Below are positions 32,528 to 40,766 of a stretch of 50,246 nucleotides of DNA, piece after piece. The stretch lies in contig PLFY01000159.1 of NCBI GenBank assembly GCA_003138365.1, positions 2,914-53,159 of the forward strand. Reading direction: 5' to 3'. The stretch's first letter is position 1; each line of letters begins with the position of its first letter. A program made the translations under genes and the position numbers. The notes beneath the pieces were generated by a model, which was not told the DNA's origin, ran no database searches, and saw nothing but the letters and a program-made list of their open reading frames with translations. This DNA is from Acidobacteriaceae bacterium (GTDB lineage Bacteria; Acidobacteriota; Terriglobia; Terriglobales; Acidobacteriaceae).

Positions 32528-35500
32528 TTAGAAGGTGAAGTGAATGCCCAGGCGAATGTTCCGGCTGAGCTGATACAGGTAGGGCTTGCCGTACTCGCTG
32601 TTGATCGTAATCGGGCCGCCGGCAGAGCTCCCGAGGGGAGACGCATTCATCTCGGCCAGGTAGTTGTACTTGTTCATGGCTCCCGCATAGAAAGCTGGAC
32701 CGTCCGCGATCCAGCAGGACGAAGAAGGGAGACCGTAGTTTGCCTTGTTGTAGGCGAGACACCCGGAGGTCGTTGGTGAAGCATAGTTGTCCGCATAGTT
32801 GGAGTCGATCTGCTGGCCAAACGAAGTCACCGCATGTTGGTTCAGAACGTTGGTAAAGGTTGCGTCAAAGGCAAGAGTCTTCGACTCCCCGAGCTTCACG
32901 TTCTGCTTGAAGTTGAAATCCGTGTCGGTATACCACGGCGTGCGCTTGGTGTACGGCGCGCTCGCGGTGATCAAGCCGCTCGTCGCGCTCTGGGTGACGT
33001 CAATCCACTTTCCGCGATTGACAATGTCGGTCGGGAAGGCGCCTGGGAAGGCGTAGCCCACATCCAGGTAGCTGGTCAGCGGGGTGCCGCTGTAAGCCGA
33101 CTGGAAGACGCCGAAGTCGGTTGCGAACTTCCGGGCCCAAGGCAGATCGTAATACACATATCCCTTGAGCGCGTTGGGGCGATCGGTGGGCAGCAGCCCG
33201 CTTGAAGACCCGCCATTGGCGTTCCACGAGAAGTACGGCTCGTCAAAGGAGCGGCTGTTGTTTGGTGAGTTGCGGCCGCCGCCGCCGTCGGCTACGTCCG
33301 AACTGGTCAGGCCGGGGTAGTTGCCGCGGAGGTTGCTGTAGGTGTACGAGATCATGCCCATCCAGTGCTGGCTGACCGATTTCATCAACCGGGCCTCTAT
33401 GCCGTCATAGCTGCGGGCGGCCGGAATGGTCGTGTTGGGCGGGCATCCGTCGGAGCAGTCCGCAGGGGTGCCGTACAGGAAGTTGTAGAAACCCGTGAAA
33501 GTGGAGTTAATCCCCTGGCCGGGGTTCACGATCACAAACGTTTCGCCGACCGCGGGATTGTAGATGGCCGAGTCCTCGATGACATGGTCGAGTCGCCTGC
33601 GATCCCATCGTGCTTCGAATGCCATCGTGGGCGAGATCTGGTAGTCAATGCCAAAGTTCGAGTCGTGCTGTGCGTAGGGCTTCAGTCCAGGAGCCGTGCC
33701 TTCTTCCGTTGCGCTGCAAGTGGAGCAGGTGGTAGGCCAGGCGCGGTTGTTGATGTTCTCCAGGAAGTTCAGTCCACCCGGCGTTCCGCCGCCTGCGAAA
33801 GTGGCCTGACTGGCGGAGTTCTGACCCTCGCAGTACCGGTTGTTGCTGTCATAGCTGGGAACGATGCCCGTGAGAGTGGGTGTGTTCAGTGCATACCAGC
33901 ATTCCTGCCAATACTGGCCGCCGTAAGAACTGATGGCCACGTTCAGCTTCATCTGATCGAAGTATTCGCCGTAGCCGCCGAATACCTTCATCTTCCCATT
34001 CTTGAAGACATCCCACGCCACGCCGATACGCGGAGCGACTTTGTCTCCCCAGCCGAAGTTGATCGGCCTGGTGATCTTCGCGGTCGAGGGCTGGTCCTCA
34101 GCCGGCAGATACTCGCGCTCGACGCGCAGGCCGGCGTTGATGGTGATGCCCTTCCCCAGCGTCCAGCCATCCTGGGCAAACAAGCTGTGGTTGAAGCCGA
34201 TGGCCGCGCCGCCGCTGCCGAAGTCGTTCACGTTCACGGTGCCGTATTGGCCCATGCAACCGTAGTTCTGCGGTGCACCACCGACGTAATTGCTAGCCGG
34301 CTCGTTGGCCATATATGCGTTCTCGACCGCTGTGCAATTGTTCACGCCTACCTTCCCTTGCGGATTATAGGCGTTCGTGGTGCCGGGATAGACCTCAACA
34401 AGTGGCGCGTTGTAGGCCTGGAAGATGGAGTTGGAGTTGCGGTGCAACTGGTAGCCGAACTTGAAGTTGTGGGTACCACCCGCGCCGGCGTGGAACCAGG
34501 CCATATCCTCATCGAACTGGACGGCCTTGTTGGCGTTGTAGTGGGTAAAGTTCTGGTCAACGGCCTGGCTTTGGAAGCCGCCGCCCTGAGCCAGAGCAGA
34601 CGGCAGGGGAGCGCCATTGGTGTCTGTGTTGCCAGATGCGGCCGTGCCGCTGGCTTCAAAGAAATAAGTTGGGTTGGCGGTCGGGTACCCATAGTCGTGG
34701 TAGTTCTCAAAGTAGTAGCCGAACCGCGTGGTGGATACCAGGGCGTTGGTAAGGGTGATATCCGCACCCGAATTCAGCGTCATATTGGGCGCCGTGTAGC
34801 CGATGTCGTGAGCAAATGCGGTCGGATTGACGTAATTGCCGCTGCAGTTGAACGATGAGCCCGTCCCTTGGCAGCCCGTATAGACGTTGTAAAGTCCCGA
34901 GGCCGAGTCGGGGGTGGGCAGCGACTCACCGGCCTGACGTTGACCCTGGACGAGCCATGAGCCAAAGACGCGAATCTTCTGCGTCACCTCCGCATCGATG
35001 CGGGCGTAGCCGTAATCGGTATGGGTGTTCTGGCTGAACGGTAGGATTCCGCCGTTCGGGCCATAGTTCAGCTTGGTCTCGTAGGCGTTGAACTCAGGGT
35101 TGTAGCCCGCAAACAGGCTGATGCGATCCCGCATGGCCTTGTAAACGGAATCCGGAACGCCGTAGATCCTTGGAAACAGATCCACGAGCGGGCCGCCGAC
35201 GGTAACGCCGGGGAAAAAGTCGCCTGAGTGCGGCCGGACCGGCTGGTAGTTCTGATAGGTCGGGTCGGTCTGCCCCCAGCTGGTGGGGGTTCCGCTGGAG
35301 TTCGGATCGTAGCGGGAGAATGCGTTCGGCGATCCGTTCATGGCGCCGTTCTGGTAGGAGCTGAACACCGCGCCATGCCATTTGTTGGTGCCTTTGTCCA
35401 TGATCACGTTGATCACGCCGCCCAATGCGCCGCCATACTCGGCCTCAACGCCCGAGGTCTTCATCTGTACTTCCGAGATGAAGTCGAATGGAACGTTGGT

Positions 35501-36187
35501 GTGGGAGTAACCGCCGATGATGTTGGCCGTCTCCTGGCCTTCAACCAGGTAGGAGTTCTCAGAGTCGGCGCCGCCGCCGATCGAGAAGCCGAAGGCGCCA
35601 CCGGAGCTGCCGTTACCGGGAGAAGTGCCGCCGCTGCCGTTGCTGAGCTGGGCGCCGCCCTCAAGCGGCTCATTGCGCGCCGCCGGGGCAAACTGAATGA
35701 CAGACTGGAACGAAGTCCCGTGAGGAACATCCTGGAGCACGTCTTCCGGGATATTGGTCAGCGTGCTGTTGGTGGTGGTATCGATCATCGGCCCCTCGGT
35801 CTTGACCTCAACCACGGTGCTGACCGCGCCGATTTTCAGCGTAAGGTTGATGGTGGGGAGGTGGCCGACCTCAAGCGTCAGCCCTGACTGCTTGAGGGTA
35901 TCGAAGCCCTGCGCCTTGACCACGAGCGTGTAATCGCCGGGAGGCAGGTTGGCAAAACGGTAATAGCCCGCGGCATCCGTGCGGGTCTCCTTGGAACCGA
36001 CCAGGGTCGGAGTCGTGGCAACGACATCGGCCCCGGCAACCACGGCGCCTGACGGGTCCTTCACGGTGCCTTGAAGACCACCGGTTGTCTCCTGCGCAAG
36101 AATGCATGGGGCAAACAGCACCAGAAGGGCCACAGCGAGCCACTGCGGGGTGGCGAGACGCTTCAGTTGTTCGGTCCAATTTCTCAT
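32528..36187 (-). CDS. Oar-like TonB-dependent receptor
   Basis: A 1,219-residue outer-membrane protein. Residues 1-32 are a signal peptide ('WLAVALLVLFAPCILAQ'). Residues 36-120 are a carboxypeptidase-regulatory-like/Cna-B beta-sandwich ('GTVKDPSGAVVAGADV', 'AGYYRFANLPPGDYTLVV'). A plug domain follows ('DVLQDVPHGTSFQSV', 'YLVEGQETANI', 'EAEYGGALGGVINVI'), then a beta-barrel with many Tyr/Gly/Asn-rich strands, ending in Phe ('GIHFTF') as expected for BAM-dependent insertion. These receptors are greatly expanded in acidobacteria and are thought to import plant-polymer fragments or other large ligands; the ligand here is unknown. The ATG at 36187 follows GGATGGAAG. Confidence 0.93.
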   Translation of the reverse strand: MRNWTEQLKRLATPQWLAVALLVLFAPCILAQETTGGLQGTVKDPSGAVVAGADVVATTPTLVGSKETRTDAAGYYRFANLPPGDYTLVVKAQGFDTLKQSGLTLEVGHLPTINLTLKIGAVSTVVEVKTEGPMIDTTTNSTLTNIPEDVLQDVPHGTSFQSVIQFAPAARNEPLEGGAQLSNGSGGTSPGNGSSGGAFGFSIGGGADSENSYLVEGQETANIIGGYSHTNVPFDFISEVQMKTSGVEAEYGGALGGVINVIMDKGTNKWHGAVFSSYQNGAMNGSPNAFSRYDPNSSGTPTSWGQTDPTYQNYQPVRPHSGDFFPGVTVGGPLVDLFPRIYGVPDSVYKAMRDRISLFAGYNPEFNAYETKLNYGPNGGILPFSQNTHTDYGYARIDAEVTQKIRVFGSWLVQGQRQAGESLPTPDSASGLYNVYTGCQGTGSSFNCSGNYVNPTAFAHDIGYTAPNMTLNSGADITLTNALVSTTRFGYYFENYHDYGYPTANPTYFFEASGTAASGNTDTNGAPLPSALAQGGGFQSQAVDQNFTHYNANKAVQFDEDMAWFHAGAGGTHNFKFGYQLHRNSNSIFQAYNAPLVEVYPGTTNAYNPQGKVGVNNCTAVENAYMANEPASNYVGGAPQNYGCMGQYGTVNVNDFGSGGAAIGFNHSLFAQDGWTLGKGITINAGLRVEREYLPAEDQPSTAKITRPINFGWGDKVAPRIGVAWDVFKNGKMKVFGGYGEYFDQMKLNVAISSYGGQYWQECWYALNTPTLTGIVPSYDSNNRYCEGQNSASQATFAGGGTPGGLNFLENINNRAWPTTCSTCSATEEGTAPGLKPYAQHDSNFGIDYQISPTMAFEARWDRRRLDHVIEDSAIYNPAVGETFVIVNPGQGINSTFTGFYNFLYGTPADCSDGCPPNTTIPAARSYDGIEARLMKSVSQHWMGMISYTYSNLRGNYPGLTSSDVADGGGGRNSPNNSRSFDEPYFSWNANGGSSSGLLPTDRPNALKGYVYYDLPWARKFATDFGVFQSAYSGTPLTSYLDVGYAFPGAFPTDIVNRGKWIDVTQSATSGLITASAPYTKRTPWYTDTDFNFKQNVKLGESKTLAFDATFTNVLNQHAVTSFGQQIDSNYADNYASPTTSGCLAYNKANYGLPSSSCWIADGPAFYAGAMNKYNYLAEMNASPLGSSAGGPITINSEYGKPYLYQLSRNIRLGIHFTF

Positions 36188-36675
36188 GTGACTTCCATCC
36201 TCGATTAATGAATTTGCCGGTTCCGTGCTATGGATCATCGCATCTGGTGATTTTGAAGGCATCACCTGCGCAATCCGTGTAGTGTGGTTCGGCGTCTCGG
36301 TCAGGGGAATGGGCCCGGTCCGCAGTTGAGATTCAAAAAAGACAGAAAAACGTTAAAACGAGACGTGAGACCAGGCTTCGACCCTGCAGATACCATGGTG
36401 CAGAACACTGTCCCCCTGCAATGCTGAAGACAGCTTATTGGTGTGCATACTGCATGACGGGTGCCAATCTCAACGAATCGCAAAAAGAATTCGTTCGTTA
36501 TTGAAACTAAACGATTTACTCATATTCTTGTTGCCCTGCATTTATAGACGGAATATGAAAATATGTAGAATTAAGCCTTCGTATTCCAAAAATGGGCAGT
36601 ACCTCTTGTTTTTGGGGAATCTCGCGACAACCCCACATATGATCAACGTAGTCCTGTTGGAGTATCCTCCTGCCC
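36188..36675. other. Divergent gap between the receptor and rlmH
   Basis: About 490 bp with no credible gene. It is AT-richer from 36480 to 36620. It should hold the promoters of both flanking genes; TATGAT (36638-36643) and TATCCT (36663-36668) are possible -10 boxes for rlmH. GGGG-AATCTCGCGACAA-CCCC (36614-36634) could form a weak stem. Confidence 0.45.
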
Positions 36676-37158
36676 ATGAACCTCACACTCGCCCATATCG
36701 GCGCACAGGGCCGCGGCAAATCCGGCTCGCCGGCCAAGTCTCAAGGTGGATTCGACTTGCTCACTCAAGTCTATCTCGACCGCTGCTCGCCCTTTGCGCA
36801 TTGTCAGTCCGAAGCATTTCGCACCGAGGAAGCGATGCTCGAGTGGCTTGTTCGGCTTGATCGGCAGCAGGGCCGCACCAGGGCTGTGCCTGTGCTGCTC
36901 GACAGCCGCGGCCGGCAAATGACCTCGGAAGTTTTTGCCGCATGGTTGGGAGCGCGCCGTGACGAGGGCGCCCAGCACATCGTCTTCGCGATCGGTCCGG
37001 CCAGTGGATGGTCTGAAGCGGCTCGCGCGCGGGCTCAATTGCTGCTCTCGCTCGGGCCCATGACGCTGGCTCACGCTCTTGCCCGCCTGGTAGTAGCCGA
37101 ACAACTATACCGGGCATTTACAATTCTCTCTGGCCACCCGTATCACGCAGGACACTGA
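36676..37158 (+). CDS. rlmH: 23S rRNA (pseudouridine1915-N3)-methyltransferase
   Basis: SPOUT-class enzyme (YbeA) that methylates pseudouridine 1915 of 23S rRNA. The 160-residue product has 'VPVLLDSRGRQMTSEVFAAW', the cofactor-knot segment 'IVFAIGPASGW' (most homologues have GG in place of GP), and the signature end 'LGPMTLAHALARLVVAEQLYRA' followed by 'HPYHAGH'. The usual homologues end shortly after HPYH, so the length is normal. It normally sits next to rsfS; here the receptor gene has come between them. Confidence 0.93.
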   Translation: MNLTLAHIGAQGRGKSGSPAKSQGGFDLLTQVYLDRCSPFAHCQSEAFRTEEAMLEWLVRLDRQQGRTRAVPVLLDSRGRQMTSEVFAAWLGARRDEGAQHIVFAIGPASGWSEAARARAQLLLSLGPMTLAHALARLVVAEQLYRAFTILSGHPYHAGH

Positions 37159-37161
37159 AAG

Positions 37162-37312
37162 CAGTGGACAGTGAACAGTGGTCAGTGGTCAGTTGTTAGG
37201 CTGCAACTGGCGCCAGCAACTGATACTCTACCGAAGCCGAAATGGGCAACCAAAGAGCAATCGCCGCTTCTTAACCGAATACTGACAACTGATCACTGAC
37301 TACTGACCACTG
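37162..37312. repeat. Inverted arrays of a heptanucleotide repeat
   Basis: Five 7-bp units run from 37162 to 37196 (CAGTGGA, CAGTGAA, CAGTGGT, CAGTGGT, CAGTTGT). Four units in reverse orientation run from 37285 to 37312 (ACAACTG, ATCACTG, ACTACTG, ACCACTG). They enclose 88 bp of unique sequence. The pair can form a long imperfect hairpin and occupies almost the whole rlmH-cobO gap; the last unit ends 2 bp before the cobO ATG. Confidence 0.9.
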
Positions 37313-37314
37313 TT

Positions 37315-37851
37315 ATGACCGATTCGCGTCAAGGACTGATCCTGATCAACACCGGCCCCGGCAAGGGCAAGACCACCGCCGCCATGGGCACGGCCCTGCG
37401 CGCCGTGGGCAACGGCATGAGGGTGCTCATGCTTCAGTTCCTCAAGGGCTCCTGGCACTACGGCGAGTTGGATGCCGTCCAGGCCTTTGGACCGAACTTC
37501 GTCCTCAAGCAGATGGGCCGCGGCTTTGTGAAGATCGGCGGCGCCGAGGCCGACCCCGAAGACATTCGCCTGGTGCAGGCGGCATGGGCCGAGGCCCGCG
37601 ATGCCATCTATTCAGGGGAGTGGGATATGGTCATCCTGGACGAGATCAACTACGCCATCGGCTACGGCATGCTGGACCCCGCTGTGGTAGCCGAAGCTCT
37701 CCGCGGGCGTCCGGAGATGGTGCACGTCATCCTCACCGGCCGCAATGCCCACCCGCTATTGGTTGAGCTGGCCGATACCGTTACCGAGATGCGCGAGGTA
37801 AAACATGCTTACCAGAAAGGCATTCTGGCCCAGCGCGGCATAGAATATTGA
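37315..37851 (+). CDS. cobO: Cob(I)yrinic acid a,c-diamide adenosyltransferase
   Basis: Adenosylates cob(I)alamin precursors using ATP (CobO/BtuR/CobA family). The 178-residue product begins 'LILINTGPGKGKTTAAMG', with a P-loop at residues 14-21 typical of this family, then 'LMLQFLKGSWHYGELDAV', 'WDMVILDEINYAIGYGML' (Walker B-like) and 'VILTGRNAHPLLVELADTV'. It ends with the conserved 'VKHAYQKGILAQRGIEY'. No other cobalamin gene is nearby. The ATG lies 2 bp after the heptad repeat array and no Shine-Dalgarno is visible there. Confidence 0.94.
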   Translation: MTDSRQGLILINTGPGKGKTTAAMGTALRAVGNGMRVLMLQFLKGSWHYGELDAVQAFGPNFVLKQMGRGFVKIGGAEADPEDIRLVQAAWAEARDAIYSGEWDMVILDEINYAIGYGMLDPAVVAEALRGRPEMVHVILTGRNAHPLLVELADTVTEMREVKHAYQKGILAQRGIEY

Positions 37852-37937
37852 AGCGACGGTAACTTTGCGGGGCAAGACCTTCCCCCAGGATGTTGACCGG
37901 CGCATCGAATCCGCACCGAGTTTGAGAAAGAGTTCGA

Positions 37938-38816
37938 ATGTCCTGGTTCAAGAGAGAAAACGGCGACTACGAATCCGGTTCCGGCCCCGAGAATGCTGCT
38001 GACTCGGCGGAGAGAACTGTTCGCACAGAAGGCCTGTGGATCAAGTGTGTGGGATGCCGGGCGGTCATTTTCAAGGCCGACCTTGAATCCAACCTGAATG
38101 TCTGCCCAAAGTGCCAGCACCATTTCAAGATCGGCGCCCGCGCGCGCATCGACCTGCTGCTCGAACCCGGTTATGAACTTGTGGACGGCGGCCTGCGTTC
38201 AACCGACCCGCTGAACTTTACCGACGTAAAGCCCTACAAGAGGCGGCTCCGCGCTGCGCAGGAAGCTACCGGCCTCGACGATGCCATTCTCAACGCCATC
38301 GGCCAGTTGGGGACACACTCGGTCGTTCTAAGCGCCATGGAGTATGCCTTCATTGGCGGTTCCATGGGCGCAGTGGTCGGCGAGACAATTGCCCGCGCCG
38401 TAGACCGCGCGCGGATTGGCCGCAAGCCGCTCATCGTCGTTGCCGCCTCAGGAGGCGCACGCATGATGGAGGGCGTGGTTAGCCTGATGCAGATGGCCAA
38501 AATATCCTCCGCGCTGGCCCAGTTGGACGACGCCCACGTGCCTTACATCTGCGTGCTCACCGATCCCACCACCGGCGGCGTCACCGCCAGTTTTGCCATG
38601 CTGGGCGACCTGAACATCGCCGAACCCGGCGCCCTCATTGGTTTCGCCGGCCCTCGCGTGATCGAGCAAACCATCCGCCAGAAGCTCCCCGAGGGCTTTC
38701 AGCGCTCAGAGTTTTTGCTCGAGAAAGGTTTCCTCGACGCGGTCGTGCAGCGCCGCAACCTGAAGAGCTATTTGATCCGCGCGTTGGATTTTTTGAAGGC
38801 GCCGGCGGTGGCGTGA
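37938..38816 (+). CDS. accD: Acetyl-CoA carboxylase carboxyltransferase, beta subunit
   Basis: With AccA it transfers the carboxyl group from biotin to acetyl-CoA to give malonyl-CoA. The 292-residue product has an N-terminal zinc ribbon (Cys37, Cys40, Cys56, Cys59 in 'CVGC' and 'CPKC'), then the crotonase-like core with 'YAFIGGSMGAVVGE', 'VVAASGGARMMEG', 'TDPTTGGVTASFA' and 'IGFAGPRVIEQT'. The ATG at 37938 matches the family 'MSWFKR' start. About 86 bp separate it from cobO. folC lies 4.9 kb further on; accD-folC is a common neighbour pair in bacteria, here interrupted by accessory genes and dnaN. Confidence 0.96.
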   Translation: MSWFKRENGDYESGSGPENAADSAERTVRTEGLWIKCVGCRAVIFKADLESNLNVCPKCQHHFKIGARARIDLLLEPGYELVDGGLRSTDPLNFTDVKPYKRRLRAAQEATGLDDAILNAIGQLGTHSVVLSAMEYAFIGGSMGAVVGETIARAVDRARIGRKPLIVVAASGGARMMEGVVSLMQMAKISSALAQLDDAHVPYICVLTDPTTGGVTASFAMLGDLNIAEPGALIGFAGPRVIEQTIRQKLPEGFQRSEFLLEKGFLDAVVQRRNLKSYLIRALDFLKAPAVA

Positions 38817-38835
38817 TGGGCTGCCGGTTCAAGAA

Positions 38836-39246
38836 TCAGTCCGCGTGCAATTCTGTAGTCTCAAGGAACTGCCTGACGGTGAGAATCCTGATTCCGGCAT
38901 GAGATCTAAGCTTGAGCAGATGACGGTCGCCGCTGACAACAAACTTTGCATCGCCGGCAACAGCGCATTCTAAAATGCGATTGTCGTCCGGATCATCTGG
39001 AACTGCATTCAACAGAAAATTGGGGCTCACCACTCTTGCCGTGCTCCTGAGCAGCAACTGAACGGTCAGCGCTTTGCTCTCTGGCACCGCGAACTTGACC
39101 CGCAGCTTTTCGTCCAGCTCGTCCAAGAGCGGCGTTGAGATCACCAAAGTTAACTTGCCTACAAGAACGAAATTTAGAAATGCGCCCGGCAACCCTCCGA
39201 ACATGAGGGCTGAGATGAGAACGTTTGTGTCCGCAACAACGCGCAC
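38836..39246 (-). CDS. PIN-domain toxin of an RHH/PIN module
   Basis: A 136-residue PIN-family toxin (COG1569-like) with all expected acidic sites: 'VVADTNVLISA' (Asp6), 'LLDELDEKL', 'DDPDDNRILECA' and 'FVVSGDRHLL'. It should act as an RNase freed when its antitoxin is degraded. It starts with GTG, overlapping the antitoxin's TAG stop by one base (TAGTG). The gene lies 19 bp from the accD stop in convergent orientation. Confidence 0.88.
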   Translation of the reverse strand: MRVVADTNVLISALMFGGLPGAFLNFVLVGKLTLVISTPLLDELDEKLRVKFAVPESKALTVQLLLRSTARVVSPNFLLNAVPDDPDDNRILECAVAGDAKFVVSGDRHLLKLRSHAGIRILTVRQFLETTELHAD

Positions 39247-39509
39247 TATCGGCCTGCGGCCTGGAGTTTTTCCTGCCGGAACTCATTGGAGAGCCGCTCC
39301 ACATCCGCCTCTGTGGTAATACCAAGCTCCTTGCCGATCGCTCGCGTCTCCCTTAAGAGGGATTCCCACGCTGGATCGATCGGCCTGTAACGGCGCAGCG
39401 CTTCGCGGAAAAGTTCGCTGATCGTCCTGTGCTCGCGTTCGGCAATCTCCTGTGCCTTGACCAATAACTCAGGAGGAAGAGTGATCGAGATAGTCTTCGC
39501 GGTGCGCAT
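39246..39509 (-). CDS. Ribbon-helix-helix antitoxin
   Basis: An 87-residue CopG/RHH protein: strand 'KTISITLPPELL', then helices 'VKAQEIAEREH' and 'TISELFREALRRY'; the C-terminal half would bind the PIN toxin. The ATG at 39509 is chosen over a GTG at 39518 because that GTG lies inside the predicted -10 box. The predicted transcript start is next to the ATG, so the mRNA may be leaderless. A strong palindrome upstream (39510-39536) is the likely operator. Confidence 0.87.
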   Translation of the reverse strand: MRTAKTISITLPPELLVKAQEIAEREHRTISELFREALRRYRPIDPAWESLLRETRAIGKELGITTEADVERLSNEFRQEKLQAAGR

Positions 39510-39544
39510 ACTTGTCACTATAAAACAATGACAAGTATTGTCAA
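39510..39544 (-). promoter_or_regulatory. Promoter overlapped by an RHH operator
   Basis: On the minus strand TTGACA (39539-39544) and TATAGT (39517-39522) are separated by 16 nt, a near-consensus sigma-70 promoter. Half-sites of TTGTCA/TGACAA occur at 39512-39517, 39529-39534 and 39538-39543; ACTTGTCA/TGACAAGT (39510-39517, 39529-39536) is a perfect 8-bp inverted repeat. Binding by the RHH antitoxin would cover both promoter boxes. The ATG begins 7 nt after the -10. Confidence 0.7.
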
Positions 39545-39599
39545 TGTCGACTTGGTCAAATCTGGAGAGCTATCGCAGTTCTTGCAACCCAGAAACAGC

Positions 39600-39625
39600 A
39601 CGGCCCAGCATCTCTGCCGGGCCGT
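39600..39625 (-). terminator. Hairpin downstream of dnaN
   Basis: ACGGCCC (39600-39606) and GGGCCGT (39619-39625) form a perfect 7-bp GC-rich stem 20 nt past the dnaN stop. In the minus-strand transcript it is followed by GCTGTTTCT, a weak U-tract. Confidence 0.5.
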
Positions 39626-39644
39626 CGCTGACTTGCTGCCTTCC

Positions 39645-40766
39645 TCAGATCCGCATCGGCATCAGCACATAGCGGTACTTGTACTCCGCATCCGGATCCT
39701 CGGGCCGCATCTGGCCGGCCGATTGCGAGTCCTTGAACTCCAGCCGCACCTCGCCCTCGTTGTTCAGGGCCTTCAGAAAATCCAAAATGTAAACCGAGTT
39801 GAAACCCACCATGATCGGGTCGCTTGAGTACGGTGTATCGATGGTGTCTTCGCTCTCGCCGGATTCTGTCGAACTGGAACTGATCTTCAGTTCATTGCCC
39901 TCAAGCCGCAGCCGGATGGCGCCGGAGCGCTCGTCCGCGAACTGGGCCACGCGCTGAATGGCTGCGGAAAGCTCGCTCGACCGCACCACTGCAAACTTTG
40001 TGTTGTCGCGCGGCATCACTGCCTCAAAATTTGGAAACTGCCCCGACAGCTTGCGTGTGCTCAACGTCCGATGGCCCACGCGGAAGAACAGCGTGTGCTC
40101 GTCGTCGGCAAACTCCACCTTCTCCGCGTCGGAAGCCGACAGTAGTTGCTGCAGCTCCTGCAAGGCCTTGCGCGGAATCAGCACACGCTTCTCGCCGCTG
40201 ATGCCCTCTAGAATTTCATTTGGCTTTTCGACAAAGGACAGCCGGTGGCCGTCAGTAGCCACCATGGCTAGCGACTCCGCCTTGATCACCAGAAGCGCGC
40301 CGTTCAGCGTATAGCGCGACTCCTCGTTGGAGATGGCGAAGATGGTGCGCGCAATGAGTGTCTTTAGGGCCAATGTGGAGATACTTGTAACCGCTACGGT
40401 AGGGAACTCCGGGACCTGAGGGTAGTTGGCGCGCGCCATGCCCACCATCTTCGTGTTTGACCGGCCGGAGCGAATCTGCACCCAATGGTTCTCCAGCAGC
40501 TTGATGGAGATGTCGCCTTCCGGCAGCAGCTTGACGTAGTCGTAGAGTTTGCGCGCCGGAATGGTGCAAGCGCCGGGCTTCTTTACTTTGGCCTCTGCAC
40601 TGGTGCGGATCGCCTGATCGAGATCTGTCGCGGTGATGTTCAGGCGGTCGCCCTCAGCCTCGATCAAAAAGTTGGACAGAATCGGGATGGTGGTCTTCCG
40701 CTCCACCACGCTTTGCGTAGCGGTAAGCTCCTTGACCAGGTCCTGGCGACTAACGGTAATCTCCAT
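39645..40766 (-). CDS. dnaN: DNA polymerase III beta subunit (sliding clamp)
   Basis: Processivity clamp of the replicative polymerase. The 373-residue product starts 'MEITVSRQDLVKELTATQ' and continues through three clamp domains, with 'VVERKTTIPILSNFLIEA', 'LPEGDISIKLLENHWVQIRSG', 'SFVEKPNEI' and the C-terminal 'YRYVLMPMRI' (hydrophobic-cleft region). The ATG at 40766 fits the family N-terminus and is preceded by AGGGGGC about 5 nt away. An in-frame ATG at 40817 would add 17 residues and is a possible alternative. dnaA is not adjacent, unlike the common dnaA-dnaN order. Confidence 0.94.
   Translation of the reverse strand: MEITVSRQDLVKELTATQSVVERKTTIPILSNFLIEAEGDRLNITATDLDQAIRTSAEAKVKKPGACTIPARKLYDYVKLLPEGDISIKLLENHWVQIRSGRSNTKMVGMARANYPQVPEFPTVAVTSISTLALKTLIARTIFAISNEESRYTLNGALLVIKAESLAMVATDGHRLSFVEKPNEILEGISGEKRVLIPRKALQELQQLLSASDAEKVEFADDEHTLFFRVGHRTLSTRKLSGQFPNFEAVMPRDNTKFAVVRSSELSAAIQRVAQFADERSGAIRLRLEGNELKISSSSTESGESEDTIDTPYSSDPIMVGFNSVYILDFLKALNNEGEVRLEFKDSQSAGQMRPEDPDAEYKYRYVLMPMRI

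Noticed and set aside
33365-34858. Long open frame (497 codons) on the plus strand inside the TonB-receptor gene
   Set aside because: It is fully antisense to a well-supported receptor, its translation has no recognisable motif, and such frames are expected opposite GC-rich genes.
37162-37312. CRISPR-like array
   Set aside because: The units are contiguous 7-mers without spacers, and no cas gene is present; this is a tandem-repeat pair.
36188-37314. Cobalamin riboswitch for the TonB receptor or cobO
   Set aside because: No B12-box or its conserved core was found upstream of either gene, so the receptor cannot be linked to cobalamin on this basis.
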